A DNA stretch of 64,000 nucleotides from Hymenobacter swuensis DY53 (GTDB lineage Bacteria > Bacteroidota > Bacteroidia > Cytophagales > Hymenobacteraceae). Shown here in pieces: positions 16,709-25,581 of the stretch. How positions within the stretch are numbered: the first letter of the stretch is position 1; every line of letters begins with the position of its first letter. The notes beneath the pieces were generated by a model that was not told where the DNA came from, made no database searches, and saw only the letters and a program-made list of their open reading frames with translations. The DNA is taken from contig NZ_CP007145.1 in the NCBI RefSeq assembly GCF_000576555.1, forward strand, positions 2,108,001-2,172,000, written 5' to 3'. Made by a program: the position numbers and the translations under genes.

Positions 16709-17698
16709 CTAAGCGCGCTGGTAGACCGGCGTGGTGGTCAGCAGATACTGAATAAGGGGCTCTTCGGACGCAGTGTCAATCAGCATAAGATCCACGAATT
16801 GGGCTTCCCCGATTTTGCCCTGGATAACCGGGCCCAGGTCCTGCAGGAAGGCCGGGTCTTGGTTTTCGGTATCGAAAGCTACCAGCAGACGTGACTGCTC
16901 GGGGTTATTTTGCATGCGCATTTCGGCTAGGTATACCGTGCGGATATGGTCCTGAGTGGCGCTGTATTCCCGCAGGCCTTCCAGTAGCTCGGTTGGTTCG
17001 GGTTCGGGCTGGTGCAGCGAAACCTGCACGTCGGCGGGGGCGGGCATCTCAAACAGCTGTCCCGCGAGCAGGGCCTCAATTTCGGCCGCTTCGAGCAGCT
17101 TGCCTACCGCTGAGAAAGGATTCAAGGCACAGTCGGCTCCTTTCACCATCGTGAAGAAGTCATGGCCCCGCAACCGCAGGTAGGCTACGCTGCCCTCCGG
17201 TACGGCACCGTTATCAAAAATGCGCTCTATGGCCGTGAAGACGGCAATTTTACCGTCGTGCAAAGCCTGGAGCTGAATTTCCATGCCTTCAGTAGGTGTT
17301 ACTTCTCCGGGTTCCTGCCCTTCTTGGCCGGCCATTACTACCACTACTTCCTCGCCCAGCAAGGCTTGGTAGAAGGGGCTGCGGAACTGGGGCTCTACGG
17401 CGGCCTGCATCAGCAGTTGCTCCAGAATATTCAGGGGCTGGAAATCAGGCAGCTGGGGAGCTTCCTGGCCCAGGCTGCCCGGAAGTGGAATAGGTGGAGC
17501 CGGCGGAATAAACGGTACGGGAGCCGGGGCGGGAGCGGCCGGCATCTGGTAATTGGAGCCCTTGTAGCGCGGACCGGCAGGCGAAGCGGGTACGGCAGGA
17601 GTTTCGGGGGCGGCGGTAGTGCCGGCAGCCGGGGTGGGGGTAGGAGCGGGGGCCGGGATGCCCTCGTCTTTCTTTTTCAGGAAGTCAAACAGACCCAT
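16709..17698 (-). CDS. SseB-family protein
   Basis: 329 residues. It opens with MGLFDFLKKK, then a proline/alanine-rich low-complexity linker (~residues 14-75), then an SseB N-terminal domain (LNILEQLLMQAAVEPQFRSPFY; GHDFFTMVKGADCALNPFSA) and an SseB C-terminal domain (TELLEGLREYSATQDHIRTVYLAEM ... PLIQYLLTTTPVYQRA). SseB proteins were linked to serine sensitivity in E. coli; the biochemical role is unknown. Start ATG 17698 was chosen because the MGLFDFLKK opening is typical for such cytosolic proteins; an upstream start at 17797 would run through an intergenic hairpin. Confidence 0.85.
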   Translation of the reverse strand: MGLFDFLKKKDEGIPAPAPTPTPAAGTTAAPETPAVPASPAGPRYKGSNYQMPAAPAPAPVPFIPPAPPIPLPGSLGQEAPQLPDFQPLNILEQLLMQAAVEPQFRSPFYQALLGEEVVVVMAGQEGQEPGEVTPTEGMEIQLQALHDGKIAVFTAIERIFDNGAVPEGSVAYLRLRGHDFFTMVKGADCALNPFSAVGKLLEAAEIEALLAGQLFEMPAPADVQVSLHQPEPEPTELLEGLREYSATQDHIRTVYLAEMRMQNNPEQSRLLVAFDTENQDPAFLQDLGPVIQGKIGEAQFVDLMLIDTASEEPLIQYLLTTTPVYQRA

Positions 17699-17762
17699 AA
17701 TCAGAACAAACAGATGAAGCTGCAAGCTAAGCAGGTTTGGGGTAAGATGCACCTCCAGTGAG

Positions 17763-17843
17763 ACGGTGAGATAGTGAGTTTGCGGTTCGGCCGGCACAAG
17801 TAGCGCAAACCGAACTGCAAACTCACCATCGCACTATTTCACC
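17763..17843. repeat. Word-built intergenic hairpin (GGTGAgatagTGAG type)
   Basis: Inner arms 17774-17790 and 17810-17826 pair over 17 bp with one mismatch; outer parts (GGTGAGATAGTGAG against CACTATTTCACC) extend the stem with gaps. Between the cytochrome c gene and the SseB-like gene, both minus strand. Confidence 0.75.
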
Positions 17844-17844
17844 G

Positions 17845-18279
17845 CTATTGCCCATCTGAGCCGTTGCAACGGCCCAGCAGCTCCGAGGCTTCCCGGATGG
17901 TATAGGGCTGGTTCTGGTTGCCCCAATTGGTTTGCAGGAAGTTAAGCAGGTTCGTAATCTGCGAATCAGTCAGGTCCTCATGGCCGGGCATCACCTGGTT
18001 GTACTCAACGCCGTTGACCACTAGTGGCCCTTTCAGGCCTTTCCGGATGAGGCAGGGCAGTTCGGCGCGGTGTTGGGCAATGTAATCGGTGCCAGCCACG
18101 GGCGGAATCAGGCGCTGCAGGCCTTGGCCCTGGTCGCCGTGGCAGCTGGCGCAGTGAGTGGCATACAGCTTTGCACCTTCATTCTGCCGCTCGGTAAAGC
18201 AGCTGCTCAGACTCAGCACCCCTACCGTGCCCGCTGCCAGCGCGTAGCATAGCCCGGCTGTACGTGCCCGGAGCCTCAT
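17845..18279 (-). CDS. Class I cytochrome c lipoprotein
   Basis: 144-residue monoheme c-type cytochrome. A signal peptide with lipobox cysteine C27 (LSLSSC) anchors it on the periplasmic side. Heme-binding C43-A-S-C46-H47, and Met97 in VMPGHEDLTD is the likely sixth ligand. It probably passes electrons in respiration. The start overlaps the stop of the SCO gene by four bases (ATGA), so the two are translationally coupled; the pairing fits a role with a copper-containing terminal oxidase, though no oxidase genes are in the window. Confidence 0.92.
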   Translation of the reverse strand: MRLRARTAGLCYALAAGTVGVLSLSSCFTERQNEGAKLYATHCASCHGDQGQGLQRLIPPVAGTDYIAQHRAELPCLIRKGLKGPLVVNGVEYNQVMPGHEDLTDSQITNLLNFLQTNWGNQNQPYTIREASELLGRCNGSDGQ

Positions 18280-18977
18280 TTGGCGGCCGTGGTGGCTTCT
18301 TCCTGTTCCTCCTTCAGCAAAATGGGTAGGTCGTGAATTAGCTGGTCTACCTGGCTTTTTTCCATCCCGTCATACACGCCCCGGATGCGCCGTTTGGAAT
18401 CGACGAGCGCAAAAGCACCGCTGTGGGCAAAGCCGCCCTGCACGGTTTTATCCACCTGCGCGGCCGTCATGTAGGCCTTAGCCAAGGCAAAAATGGTGTC
18501 GTGGGAGGCCGTGGCGAAGTGCCAGCGCGCGGCATTCTTAATACCCAGCCGCTCGGCGTAGTCGCGTAGCACCGGAATGGAATCGTGAGCCGGGTCGATG
18601 GTATGGCTCAGGAACAGCACGTTGGGGTTGCTCTCAAACTGCTTATAGACCCGCAGCAGCTCGCTCTGCATTTTGGGGCAGATGCTGGGGCAGGTGGCAA
18701 AGAAGAAATCCGTGACGTACACCTTACCCGCGAAGGTGGCGTTGGTGATTTCCCGGCCCTCCTGGTTGGTAAGCCGGAAAGCCGGTACCGGGTCGGGTAG
18801 CGTATCGGAGGGTGAAGTAGGCTCCGAATGGCGCAGGCCCTGAATAGGCAGGCGCTCAGCTTGAGCGACGGCCGTGGTAGCCGAATCGGTGGAGCAGGCG
18901 GCCAGCAGACTGCCGACGGCCAACAGACCCGCTAGTACGGAACGGCTGCTGGTAAGGTGCAAGTTCAGAAAGGACAT
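18276..18977 (-). CDS. SCO1/SenC family copper chaperone lipoprotein
   Basis: 233 residues. Lipoprotein signal with C28 (SLLAAC), then a thioredoxin-fold SCO domain: copper-binding C96-P-S-I-C100-P and His185 in GGFAHSGAFALVD. SCO proteins deliver copper to, or reduce the cysteines of, the CuA site of cytochrome oxidase. It overlaps the upstream small lipoprotein gene by one base (TAATG) and the downstream cytochrome c gene by four, forming a tight three-gene operon read from about 19400. Confidence 0.95.
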   Translation of the reverse strand: MSFLNLHLTSSRSVLAGLLAVGSLLAACSTDSATTAVAQAERLPIQGLRHSEPTSPSDTLPDPVPAFRLTNQEGREITNATFAGKVYVTDFFFATCPSICPKMQSELLRVYKQFESNPNVLFLSHTIDPAHDSIPVLRDYAERLGIKNAARWHFATASHDTIFALAKAYMTAAQVDKTVQGGFAHSGAFALVDSKRRIRGVYDGMEKSQVDQLIHDLPILLKEEQEEATTAAK

Positions 18978-19393
18978 TATTGGGCAGAAGAAGTAGGGGC
19001 AGAACCATCGGCCACTACTAACCGGGCCGAGTCCTGACTGGTTTGAAACAGGCGGCCCACCGAATCGATGCGCTGCTGTTGGGCGGCGAAGTAGCTGAGG
19101 CGGTGCGTTACGGTTACCGTATCGGCGGGCTTGCGGTAGTGGTGCATCCAGAACAGCATGCCGTTTTCGGCCCCGAGCAGCGCCCGGCGGTGGCGGCTGG
19201 CAGCCACGGTATCGGCCAGCGGAGTTTTCTGGAGCTGCTGGCGTAGCTCATAGAGCTTATCCATCTGGGCCATCAACTCATCATGGCGGGCCAGGACGGC
19301 TTTTTCGGCGGCTTCAGCTTTCTGCTCGTCACTCTGCAGTGAGAGGCAGGCGGGAAGCAGCACCAGCAAGGGGGCAAATCGGAGGATTTTCAC
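18977..19393 (-). CDS. Small putative lipoprotein of unknown function
   Basis: 138 residues with the chosen GTG start. The N terminus (VKILRFAPLLVLLPAC) is a lipoprotein signal with cysteine C16. The mature part is helical and charged (QSDEQKAEAAEKAVLARHDELMAQMDKLYELRQQL, possible coiled coil). No family recognised. It is first gene of the operon with SCO and cytochrome c, so a role in oxidase assembly or respiration is a guess from position. The GTG at 19393 is favoured because a TACCTTTG promoter motif lies directly before it (19399-19406); upstream ATG codons at 19456 and 19522 would lie upstream of that motif. Confidence 0.65.
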   Translation of the reverse strand: MKILRFAPLLVLLPACLSLQSDEQKAEAAEKAVLARHDELMAQMDKLYELRQQLQKTPLADTVAASRHRRALLGAENGMLFWMHHYRKPADTVTVTHRLSYFAAQQQRIDSVGRLFQTSQDSARLVVADGSAPTSSAQ

Positions 19394-19398
19394 GGCCG

Positions 19399-19406
19399 CA
19401 AAGGTA
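19399..19406 (-). promoter_or_regulatory. TAnnTTTG motif directly before the lipoprotein-SCO-cytochrome operon
   Basis: TACCTTTG on the minus strand ends five bases before the GTG at 19393. If used, transcription would start at or beside the start codon (leaderless mRNA). Confidence 0.4.
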
Positions 19407-19588
19407 AGGCGGGATTCAGTGAAAAGTTGCTGATGTTCCTGGAAAGCCCGTTTCATTGGCCACACCGTCCAGACGGTTTTTCGTTTAAGTAATAAGGCGC
19501 CACCAAGCGTTTTATACCCCATTCAGACGGATCTTCTACTGGCGCAAATAGTTTCTTAGCTATAAGCAGACGGCGAAGTGCCGCCGCC

Positions 19589-19713
19589 TACTTTTCATGC
19601 AGGTTCCAGTTGTATTCCAGAAAGCCAACATTAGCATTGGCGTCGAGCTTGGTTTTGGAATATTTGTTCACCCACTTCACCACTGACTGCCCGTTTTCGT
19701 TCCAACGGTGTTT
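19589..19713 (-). pseudogene. Possible 3' remnant of a decayed gene
   Basis: A 41-codon open stretch read from 19713 down to a TAG at 19589-19591 begins after an in-frame TAA and has no start codon. Its product looks protein-like, starting KHRWNENGQSVVKWVNKYSK and ending FLEYNWNLHEK. I do not recognise the family. It is best read as the tail of a gene whose 5' part is lost. It fills part of a 337-base gap that otherwise shows only the promoter motif at 19399 and a small GGCGGCACTTCGCCG hairpin. Confidence 0.3.
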
Positions 19714-19730
19714 TTAGGCGTGACGTATCC

Positions 19731-20219
19731 TCAGCCGGCCCACTCGGCGCGGGCCCAATGCCACAGGGCCCAACCTCCCCACACCAACGCCCCGCCCATT
19801 ACCAGCAGCAATAGTACAATAAGCAGCACCAGTCCTTTGCCACTGCCCTGGTATCTGCCCTCGGCGTAGTGGGCGCGTAGCAGGCGCACGTTCCGGTCGT
19901 TGGCTTTATAGGCGAAGTCGAAGATGTTGCCAATCACCGGAATAGCGCCAATCACAGTATCCAGCAGCACATTTACTAGCATCCGCACTACTAGGTTGCC
20001 GCTGGCACCGTGGCGCATCATTGTCAGAATCAGGACGCCGGAAATAGCCAGGGAAGGCAAACCGCCCACTACCGGAATAAGGCCCATTATCGGGTCGATG
20101 CCGAAGCGCCAAGTGGTACCCGGCACCCGAAACTGGCTGTCGAGCAGGTGCGAAATACGCTCCACCCACCGCAGGCGGTCATCTTGATCGAAGGAGACAG
20201 GAGAAACAGACGTAGGCAT
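19731..20219 (-). CDS. DUF4112 domain-containing membrane protein
   Basis: 162 residues. DUF4112 is recognised by WRFGIDPIMGLIPVVGGLPSL and GAIPVIGNIFDFAYKANDRNVRLL, which bracket a hydrophobic segment, followed by a C-terminal membrane helix (GLVLLIVLLLLVMGGALVWGGW). Function unknown. It begins 24 bases after the stop of the large MG2-type gene on the same strand and may be co-transcribed with it. Confidence 0.88.
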   Translation of the reverse strand: MPTSVSPVSFDQDDRLRWVERISHLLDSQFRVPGTTWRFGIDPIMGLIPVVGGLPSLAISGVLILTMMRHGASGNLVVRMLVNVLLDTVIGAIPVIGNIFDFAYKANDRNVRLLRAHYAEGRYQGSGKGLVLLIVLLLLVMGGALVWGGWALWHWARAEWAG

Positions 20220-20243
20220 AGCGGGGAGAAAGGTAGTTTGCCG

Positions 20244-22649
20244 TTACAGGGCCGGCTTCACATCAAAGAAAATGCGTTTGCTGCCACTGCGGCCGGAAGC
20301 CGACAGGCCCTGAACTTCCACTACGTATTTACCGGCCTGGTCAGAGGTAAAAAACTCTACGGTTTCACTGCCGCCAGTAGTGGTAACCAGTTCCGGCTTC
20401 CAGTACAGCAGGTTGCGCAGGTCGGCCAGGCGGCTCTGCTTCTCCTCAGGCGTAGCGTAGCGCGGCGCATAGAACTCCCGATTCTGCTGCAGCCCCTGGT
20501 ATTCCTGCAGTAATACGTGCGGATTAAACTGGAAATCCGCCAGATTGCCCTGATAAGTAATGTAGCTGACAATACCGTTGTAGCGCATGGTGCCCTGGAA
20601 ATACGGAGCCGTTATGACATCCAGCGCCTGAATTTTCAAGGGGTCCATCTTCATCAGCCGGTTCAGGTCCACAACCGGAACCCCATCCAGCAGTACCAGC
20701 GGCTCATCCTGAAAGATGACGTGGTTGAGGTTGTCCAGCACCATAAAATGGAACCTGTCCTTCCGCATTCTGACCTGAACGCCCGGCACGTACTCGCGCA
20801 TCACTTCCTCCAGTACCTTGAAACGCGTGTAATCGTCGAGGCGGTAATGCTCGTTGGCTTTCCCGTAAAACGGCACGCTATCAACTGGTAGGGGCGTGAA
20901 GCGCGTCAGCAACTTCCCGAAGTAGGCCCGTTGCGTTTGCGTGGCCAGACTCCGCTCCAGCAAAGCCTGTTGATCAGCCGCCGAAAGTGGTGTTGGTATC
21001 CGTGAGGCAGTAGTGCGGAAGGTGGTAGAAAACGGGTTCAGGATTTCGAACTGATAGGTCGAATCCTTGAGGGCACTGGTCTGAAGGGTAACCGTCTTGT
21101 CGCCGTACAAATCATGCGTTTCAAAGCGCAGCAGGCCGGAATTGTCGCTGATGGCGTTGAAGGTGCGAACCAGGCGGCTGGGGGAAGCCAGAAATGCCGA
21201 GATGCCGGGAGCCGGCTGGCCGTTGCCCTGCTGCCGCACAAGTGCCTGCACCAGGTGGCCGTTTATTTCCGGTAGATACGGCAGGTTTGGGCGGCCTTTG
21301 ACTACCTCCGACCAGGTAAAACGGCTCCAGCCCTGGGTAAGCATGAGGTCATCGGCGGCTGTTTCGGCCTCTGGTCCGGTATGGGTGAGGTAATAGTCGG
21401 GTTGCTCAACTGTACCCCGCAAATCGGAAGCCAGCCAATAGTACCCGCCAATGGCAGGCTGAGCCGTCGCCGAGACGGAGTCCAGCCGATAAACGGTCAT
21501 CGACATGTTGGCGGCCTGGGCCGCACCGGCTTCGGTGGTCGTACTCACCTGCAGCGTTACCTTCTCCCGGCCGGCGTACTGGCTCTTGTCAGGCTTCACC
21601 GCAATGCTCAGGCTGCGGCGCGGCTGCGTGAAGTACAGCCGCTCAGCCAATGGCTGCTTCCGGGCGTTGAAAATGGTAAAATGGGTAACGCCATCGGGCA
21701 GGGCTTTTTTGTCGAGCGTGTACTGGCCGGTGCCATTCGCCAGCCGGATAATGCCACTGGCCGCTACACGTTGCCCGGCGTGCCCCAGCAACAGAATGTC
21801 TTCCGTCGGCCGGCCCTGGTCGTTAGTGGTAACAGTGAGGGTCAGCTGTTCCGAGCCCGAGGACTGCAGGCTCAGAACGTAGCCCTGCGCGAGGGGCGTA
21901 GGCAGGGTGCGGGATACTACCCGTTTGTTGGGGAGCTGCACCAGGGCCGTGTAGGAGGAGCCGGGCGCGGGGGTAAGCATAAAATGCCCCATGCCAAACC
22001 TATGCGTGGTAAACTCGCCCACGAGATTGCCTTTCTCGTTAACCACCGTGCCCGTAGCGGGCACGCTGTGTCCCAGCCGGTTGGTAACCTTGAAAGCTAC
22101 CTTACTGGCCAGGCCCTGTACCAGCGAACCACCCTCGGGGAAAAACTGCACATCATACGCCGCCGAGTCCCTGGCCAGCTTCAGCCCCAGTGAAGTGCCC
22201 GGGTTAACCACCCGAACCGTGGTATGGTAGTAAAAGTCCGGGCCGAAGTTCTTCATCCAGCTGGTGTAGGCCCGTACTGTGTACGCTCCTGAAGGCAGAG
22301 ACGAAGGCAGGGTGAATGAGCCGTGCCCGGCGGCTTTTGCCAGCGCAATTTTCGTCTGCAGCACCGGCCGCTGGTTTTTGTCGAGTACTTCCACGTACGC
22401 TACCCGGCTCATGGCGAGGGGCTTGTGAAAAGTGCCATCCACGGCGTACACCTTAAACCACAATAGCTCCCCGCTCATGTACAGCGGGCGGTCAACGTGC
22501 AGGTACAGTTTTTCTGGCAGCGTTTGCTGCGTGTAGTGTAAAAACTGCTGAGTCAGGTGCGTCAGCGAATCGGTTTGGGCCTGCACAGGGCTGGCGGCCA
22601 GAATGGTGGCCGTGGCTGCACTGGCAAACAGGCGGGTAAGAAACTGCAT
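20244..22649 (-). CDS. Large exported protein with MG2-like domain and TonB-plug-like segment
   Basis: 801 residues. Signal peptide 1-24 (ends PVQA-QT). An N-terminal macroglobulin-type segment (EKLYLHVDRPLYMSGELLWF near 46-65, followed by GSFTLPSSLPSGAYTVRAYTSW) resembles MG2 domains of alpha-2-macroglobulin-like proteins; several beta-sandwich repeats follow. Near residues 645-715 a stretch (PLVLLDGVPVVD ... IQALDVITAPYFQG ... YNGIVSYIT) looks like a TonB-receptor plug, yet no beta-barrel follows. Such proteins are common in Bacteroidota and their role is unknown. It lies 129 bases after an STN-type TonB receptor on the same strand and probably works with it at the outer membrane. Start at ATG 22649 begins the signal peptide. 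Confidence 0.8.
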   Translation of the reverse strand: MQFLTRLFASAATATILAASPVQAQTDSLTHLTQQFLHYTQQTLPEKLYLHVDRPLYMSGELLWFKVYAVDGTFHKPLAMSRVAYVEVLDKNQRPVLQTKIALAKAAGHGSFTLPSSLPSGAYTVRAYTSWMKNFGPDFYYHTTVRVVNPGTSLGLKLARDSAAYDVQFFPEGGSLVQGLASKVAFKVTNRLGHSVPATGTVVNEKGNLVGEFTTHRFGMGHFMLTPAPGSSYTALVQLPNKRVVSRTLPTPLAQGYVLSLQSSGSEQLTLTVTTNDQGRPTEDILLLGHAGQRVAASGIIRLANGTGQYTLDKKALPDGVTHFTIFNARKQPLAERLYFTQPRRSLSIAVKPDKSQYAGREKVTLQVSTTTEAGAAQAANMSMTVYRLDSVSATAQPAIGGYYWLASDLRGTVEQPDYYLTHTGPEAETAADDLMLTQGWSRFTWSEVVKGRPNLPYLPEINGHLVQALVRQQGNGQPAPGISAFLASPSRLVRTFNAISDNSGLLRFETHDLYGDKTVTLQTSALKDSTYQFEILNPFSTTFRTTASRIPTPLSAADQQALLERSLATQTQRAYFGKLLTRFTPLPVDSVPFYGKANEHYRLDDYTRFKVLEEVMREYVPGVQVRMRKDRFHFMVLDNLNHVIFQDEPLVLLDGVPVVDLNRLMKMDPLKIQALDVITAPYFQGTMRYNGIVSYITYQGNLADFQFNPHVLLQEYQGLQQNREFYAPRYATPEEKQSRLADLRNLLYWKPELVTTTGGSETVEFFTSDQAGKYVVEVQGLSASGRSGSKRIFFDVKPAL

Positions 22650-22778
22650 TGCGTTACGGCGAGTAGAGGTAATAGTACGGTAAAGGGTTTTCCGGAAAAG
22701 GAGCGAAAAACCGACTAAAGGCAACGCGTTCCGGCGACGCGGAAAGCTACTGCACCATAGTAGCCAGGCCCGTAAGAA

Positions 22779-25556
22779 TTAAAATCTGAAATTATACGTG
22801 AGGGTAGGAATGGGCTGTCCAAAGATGGACAGCTTGTAGCCCCTGAGCTCACCATTAACAGATTTGAAATAGATGGAATACGGATTACGACGTCCCGTAA
22901 GGTTATAAACCGAAAAAGTAAAGGAGCTGTGAGCTAGTTTTTTTACTTTATGGTTGCCTTCAAAATTCAGGGCAAAATCTACGCGGTAAAAATCGGGCAC
23001 CCGATACGCATTCCGCTCCGAATAATACACCCGGGTGGAATTACCAAGTGTGTACTGCGCCAGCGGAAGGGTAATAGGCCTGCCCGTATTGTACGTGAAA
23101 TTCAGCGACGAGCTAAACCGCCGGCTGAACCGATAATTACCAATCATGGCAAAATCGTGGGGTTTATCAAAATTGCTCGGATAGTATTTGCCGTTATTAA
23201 CAATATCCGAGGTTGTCTGATTATTTACCTGTACCAGGGAACGGGAATACGTGTAGCTTACCCAGCCATTTATTTTGCCGGTTAGCTTTTTTACCATTAC
23301 TTCCACCCCGTACGATTTTCCCACGGCGTTTACCACGTCCGTTTCAATATGGTGATTAAGCAGCAGGGTGGCTCCACTCTTGTAATCGACAAAGTCGCGG
23401 GTGTTTTTGTAGTAGGTTTCTACCGAAGTTTCAATCGTGTTATTCTTAAAATTCCGGTAGTAACCAATGGCTGTCTGGTCGCCTACCTGCGGACGAATAT
23501 TGGCGTCGCTGAGCTTCCAGACATCGGTAGGCGACATGGAGGTGGTGTTCGACAGCAGGTGAATGTACTGGCGGGTGCGGTTGAAGCTCATTTTCACCGA
23601 GGAAACATCGGATAGGGCGTAGCGGGCGGAAAGCCGGTATTCCGGCCCGTGGTACGTAGCCAGCACATCTCCCGCTTTGTAGGTGAGCGTATCGGTAATT
23701 GTATTCTCTGAGCGTGACACGCCAGGCAGGTACCGATAGGTAGTGCGGGGGCCCAGGGCATTGAACAGAGAGTAGCGTAACCCCACCGAGACCGATAACC
23801 GCGGCGAAATATCAAACCGGTCCGACAGATACAGGGCGCTTTCTAGGCCCTTCTCACGCTGCAGCACATCCGGCAGAATCAGGGATTTTTCGCCCTGGGG
23901 CTGCAGGCTGCCCGGCAATACGTCGTACAGGACGGAACTGACCCCAAAATCCAGCGTGTGCTTCTGGTTAAGGAAATAGGTGAAGTCCATCTGGGCATTC
24001 GTTTGGCCTAGATCAAACTTCAGCTCCGAGGCATTCACCGGATTTTCCTCGCTGACGATGTTGTAGTTGTACTTGCTGACGGCCCCGGTCAGTACCCCAA
24101 ACAGCTTGTTGCTGAAGTTGTGCCGCCACTTAATGCTCCCGTTGAAATTCTTGTACTGATAGGTAGTATCGCTGGCCAGCCTGAACTTGTCTTGGCTACT
24201 GTAGGCTGTAATGTACAGCGCGTTTTTGTCGTTGAATTCGTGGCTGATGTGCGCGTTCAGATCATAGAACGAGGCAGCGCTTTCCCGCAGGCGGCTGTTC
24301 GGGATTTTGTGTAGCAGCCAGTTGGAGTAGCTGGTACGCCCGCTCACGATAAAGGAACTCTTATCCTTGAGAATCGGGCCTTCCAGCGTGAGGCGGCTGG
24401 TGAGCAGACCAATGCCACCGGAGCCAGCAAACTTTTTCTTGTTCCCGTCGCGGGTCGTAATATCCAGTACCGATGAAAGCCGTCCGCCGTATTTGGCCGG
24501 AATAGCACTCTTGTACAGCTCAACCGACTTCAGAATGTCAGGGTTGAAAGCCGAGAAAAAGCCGAACAAGTGCGAGGGGTTGTATACCGTCGCATCGTTG
24601 AACAGAATCAGGTTCTGGTCGGCCGCCCCGCCGCGCACATTGAGGCCGGTGCTGCCTTCTCCTACCGATTTTACCCCCGGCAGCATCATCACCACCCGCA
24701 GAATATCCGCCTCGCCGAAAGCCGTGGGCACCTGCCGGATGGTTTTGATATCCAGCTTTTCCAGGCCCATCTGCATTCCGGCCACGTTTTTATCTTTCTC
24801 CGCCTCAATTACTACTTCCCTGAGTGGGGTAATATCTTCCTCTACCTCAATTTCCAGCTTACCATCCCCACGCACTACCAGCTGACGCTTGGTATTGTTG
24901 ATACCGATGCCCCGGATGCGCAGCTCGTGCCGGCCCAAGGGCAGCGTAATGGAATAGGCCCCAAACTGGTCGGTGGTTGTGCCGATACTGGGAGACTCAA
25001 TAAAAACGGAAGCCCCGATAATCGGCTCCCCGGACTTGATATCCCGAACGTGCCCGGCCAGGGTAGCCATGCCCTTGTTCTTCTCGTTGGGTACAATACC
25101 TACCTCGTAGAGCTTCACTGCGCTGCGGGCCCGCTGCTGGGCAGCCTCTTCTTCATCGGCAGCATTCGTCAGGGTTTCTTCCACAGCAATGCCCCCCGGC
25201 GACTCCGGCAGGAAAAAATACTCCGGTAAAGCCGTCTGAATAGCCGCTCCCGTGGTCAGGTACACCCGGTTGTTCTGGTCAATGGCAAAACGAAGAGGCG
25301 TACCCTGCAAAATCTGCTGTAAGGTGGCGGCCAAAGGATGGTTACCGGCTTTGGTAGTTACCTTGATGTTGTCAATAACTCCCGGCGCAAAGAAGAAACG
25401 GTAAGGGGTCTGGGCTTCTATTTCCTTAATAAACGCATCTAGCGTGGCGTTAGAAAGTTCTCTGGTGCTTACGGTTGGTGGCGTAACCTGTGCCCTGAGC
25501 TGGGTGTTATAAAACAGCAAAGAGAAACCTAACAATAAAAAGTATTTCTTATTCAT
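22779..25556 (-). CDS. TonB-dependent outer-membrane receptor with N-terminal STN domain
   Basis: 925 residues. Signal peptide 1-22; STN-like domain ~35-103 (NATLDAFIKEIEAQTPYRFFFAPG ... LRFAIDQNNRVYLT); CarboxypepD_reg-like domain ~165-240 (LAGHVRDIKSGEPIIGASVFIES); plug ~250-370 (LREVVIEAEK, LRVVMMLPGVKSVGEGSTGLNVRGG, NLILFNDATVYNPSHLFGFFSAF); beta-barrel to a final aromatic (LTYNFRF). The ligand is unknown. It is followed by the MG2-type gene and preceded, 25 bases upstream, by a small unknown exported protein. No sigma or FecR gene is near, so its STN domain may not drive a local switch. Confidence 0.92.
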   Translation of the reverse strand: MNKKYFLLLGFSLLFYNTQLRAQVTPPTVSTRELSNATLDAFIKEIEAQTPYRFFFAPGVIDNIKVTTKAGNHPLAATLQQILQGTPLRFAIDQNNRVYLTTGAAIQTALPEYFFLPESPGGIAVEETLTNAADEEEAAQQRARSAVKLYEVGIVPNEKNKGMATLAGHVRDIKSGEPIIGASVFIESPSIGTTTDQFGAYSITLPLGRHELRIRGIGINNTKRQLVVRGDGKLEIEVEEDITPLREVVIEAEKDKNVAGMQMGLEKLDIKTIRQVPTAFGEADILRVVMMLPGVKSVGEGSTGLNVRGGAADQNLILFNDATVYNPSHLFGFFSAFNPDILKSVELYKSAIPAKYGGRLSSVLDITTRDGNKKKFAGSGGIGLLTSRLTLEGPILKDKSSFIVSGRTSYSNWLLHKIPNSRLRESAASFYDLNAHISHEFNDKNALYITAYSSQDKFRLASDTTYQYKNFNGSIKWRHNFSNKLFGVLTGAVSKYNYNIVSEENPVNASELKFDLGQTNAQMDFTYFLNQKHTLDFGVSSVLYDVLPGSLQPQGEKSLILPDVLQREKGLESALYLSDRFDISPRLSVSVGLRYSLFNALGPRTTYRYLPGVSRSENTITDTLTYKAGDVLATYHGPEYRLSARYALSDVSSVKMSFNRTRQYIHLLSNTTSMSPTDVWKLSDANIRPQVGDQTAIGYYRNFKNNTIETSVETYYKNTRDFVDYKSGATLLLNHHIETDVVNAVGKSYGVEVMVKKLTGKINGWVSYTYSRSLVQVNNQTTSDIVNNGKYYPSNFDKPHDFAMIGNYRFSRRFSSSLNFTYNTGRPITLPLAQYTLGNSTRVYYSERNAYRVPDFYRVDFALNFEGNHKVKKLAHSSFTFSVYNLTGRRNPYSIYFKSVNGELRGYKLSIFGQPIPTLTYNFRF

Positions 25557-25581
25557 GAGGGGTGTTGATAGGCGCGTGGAA

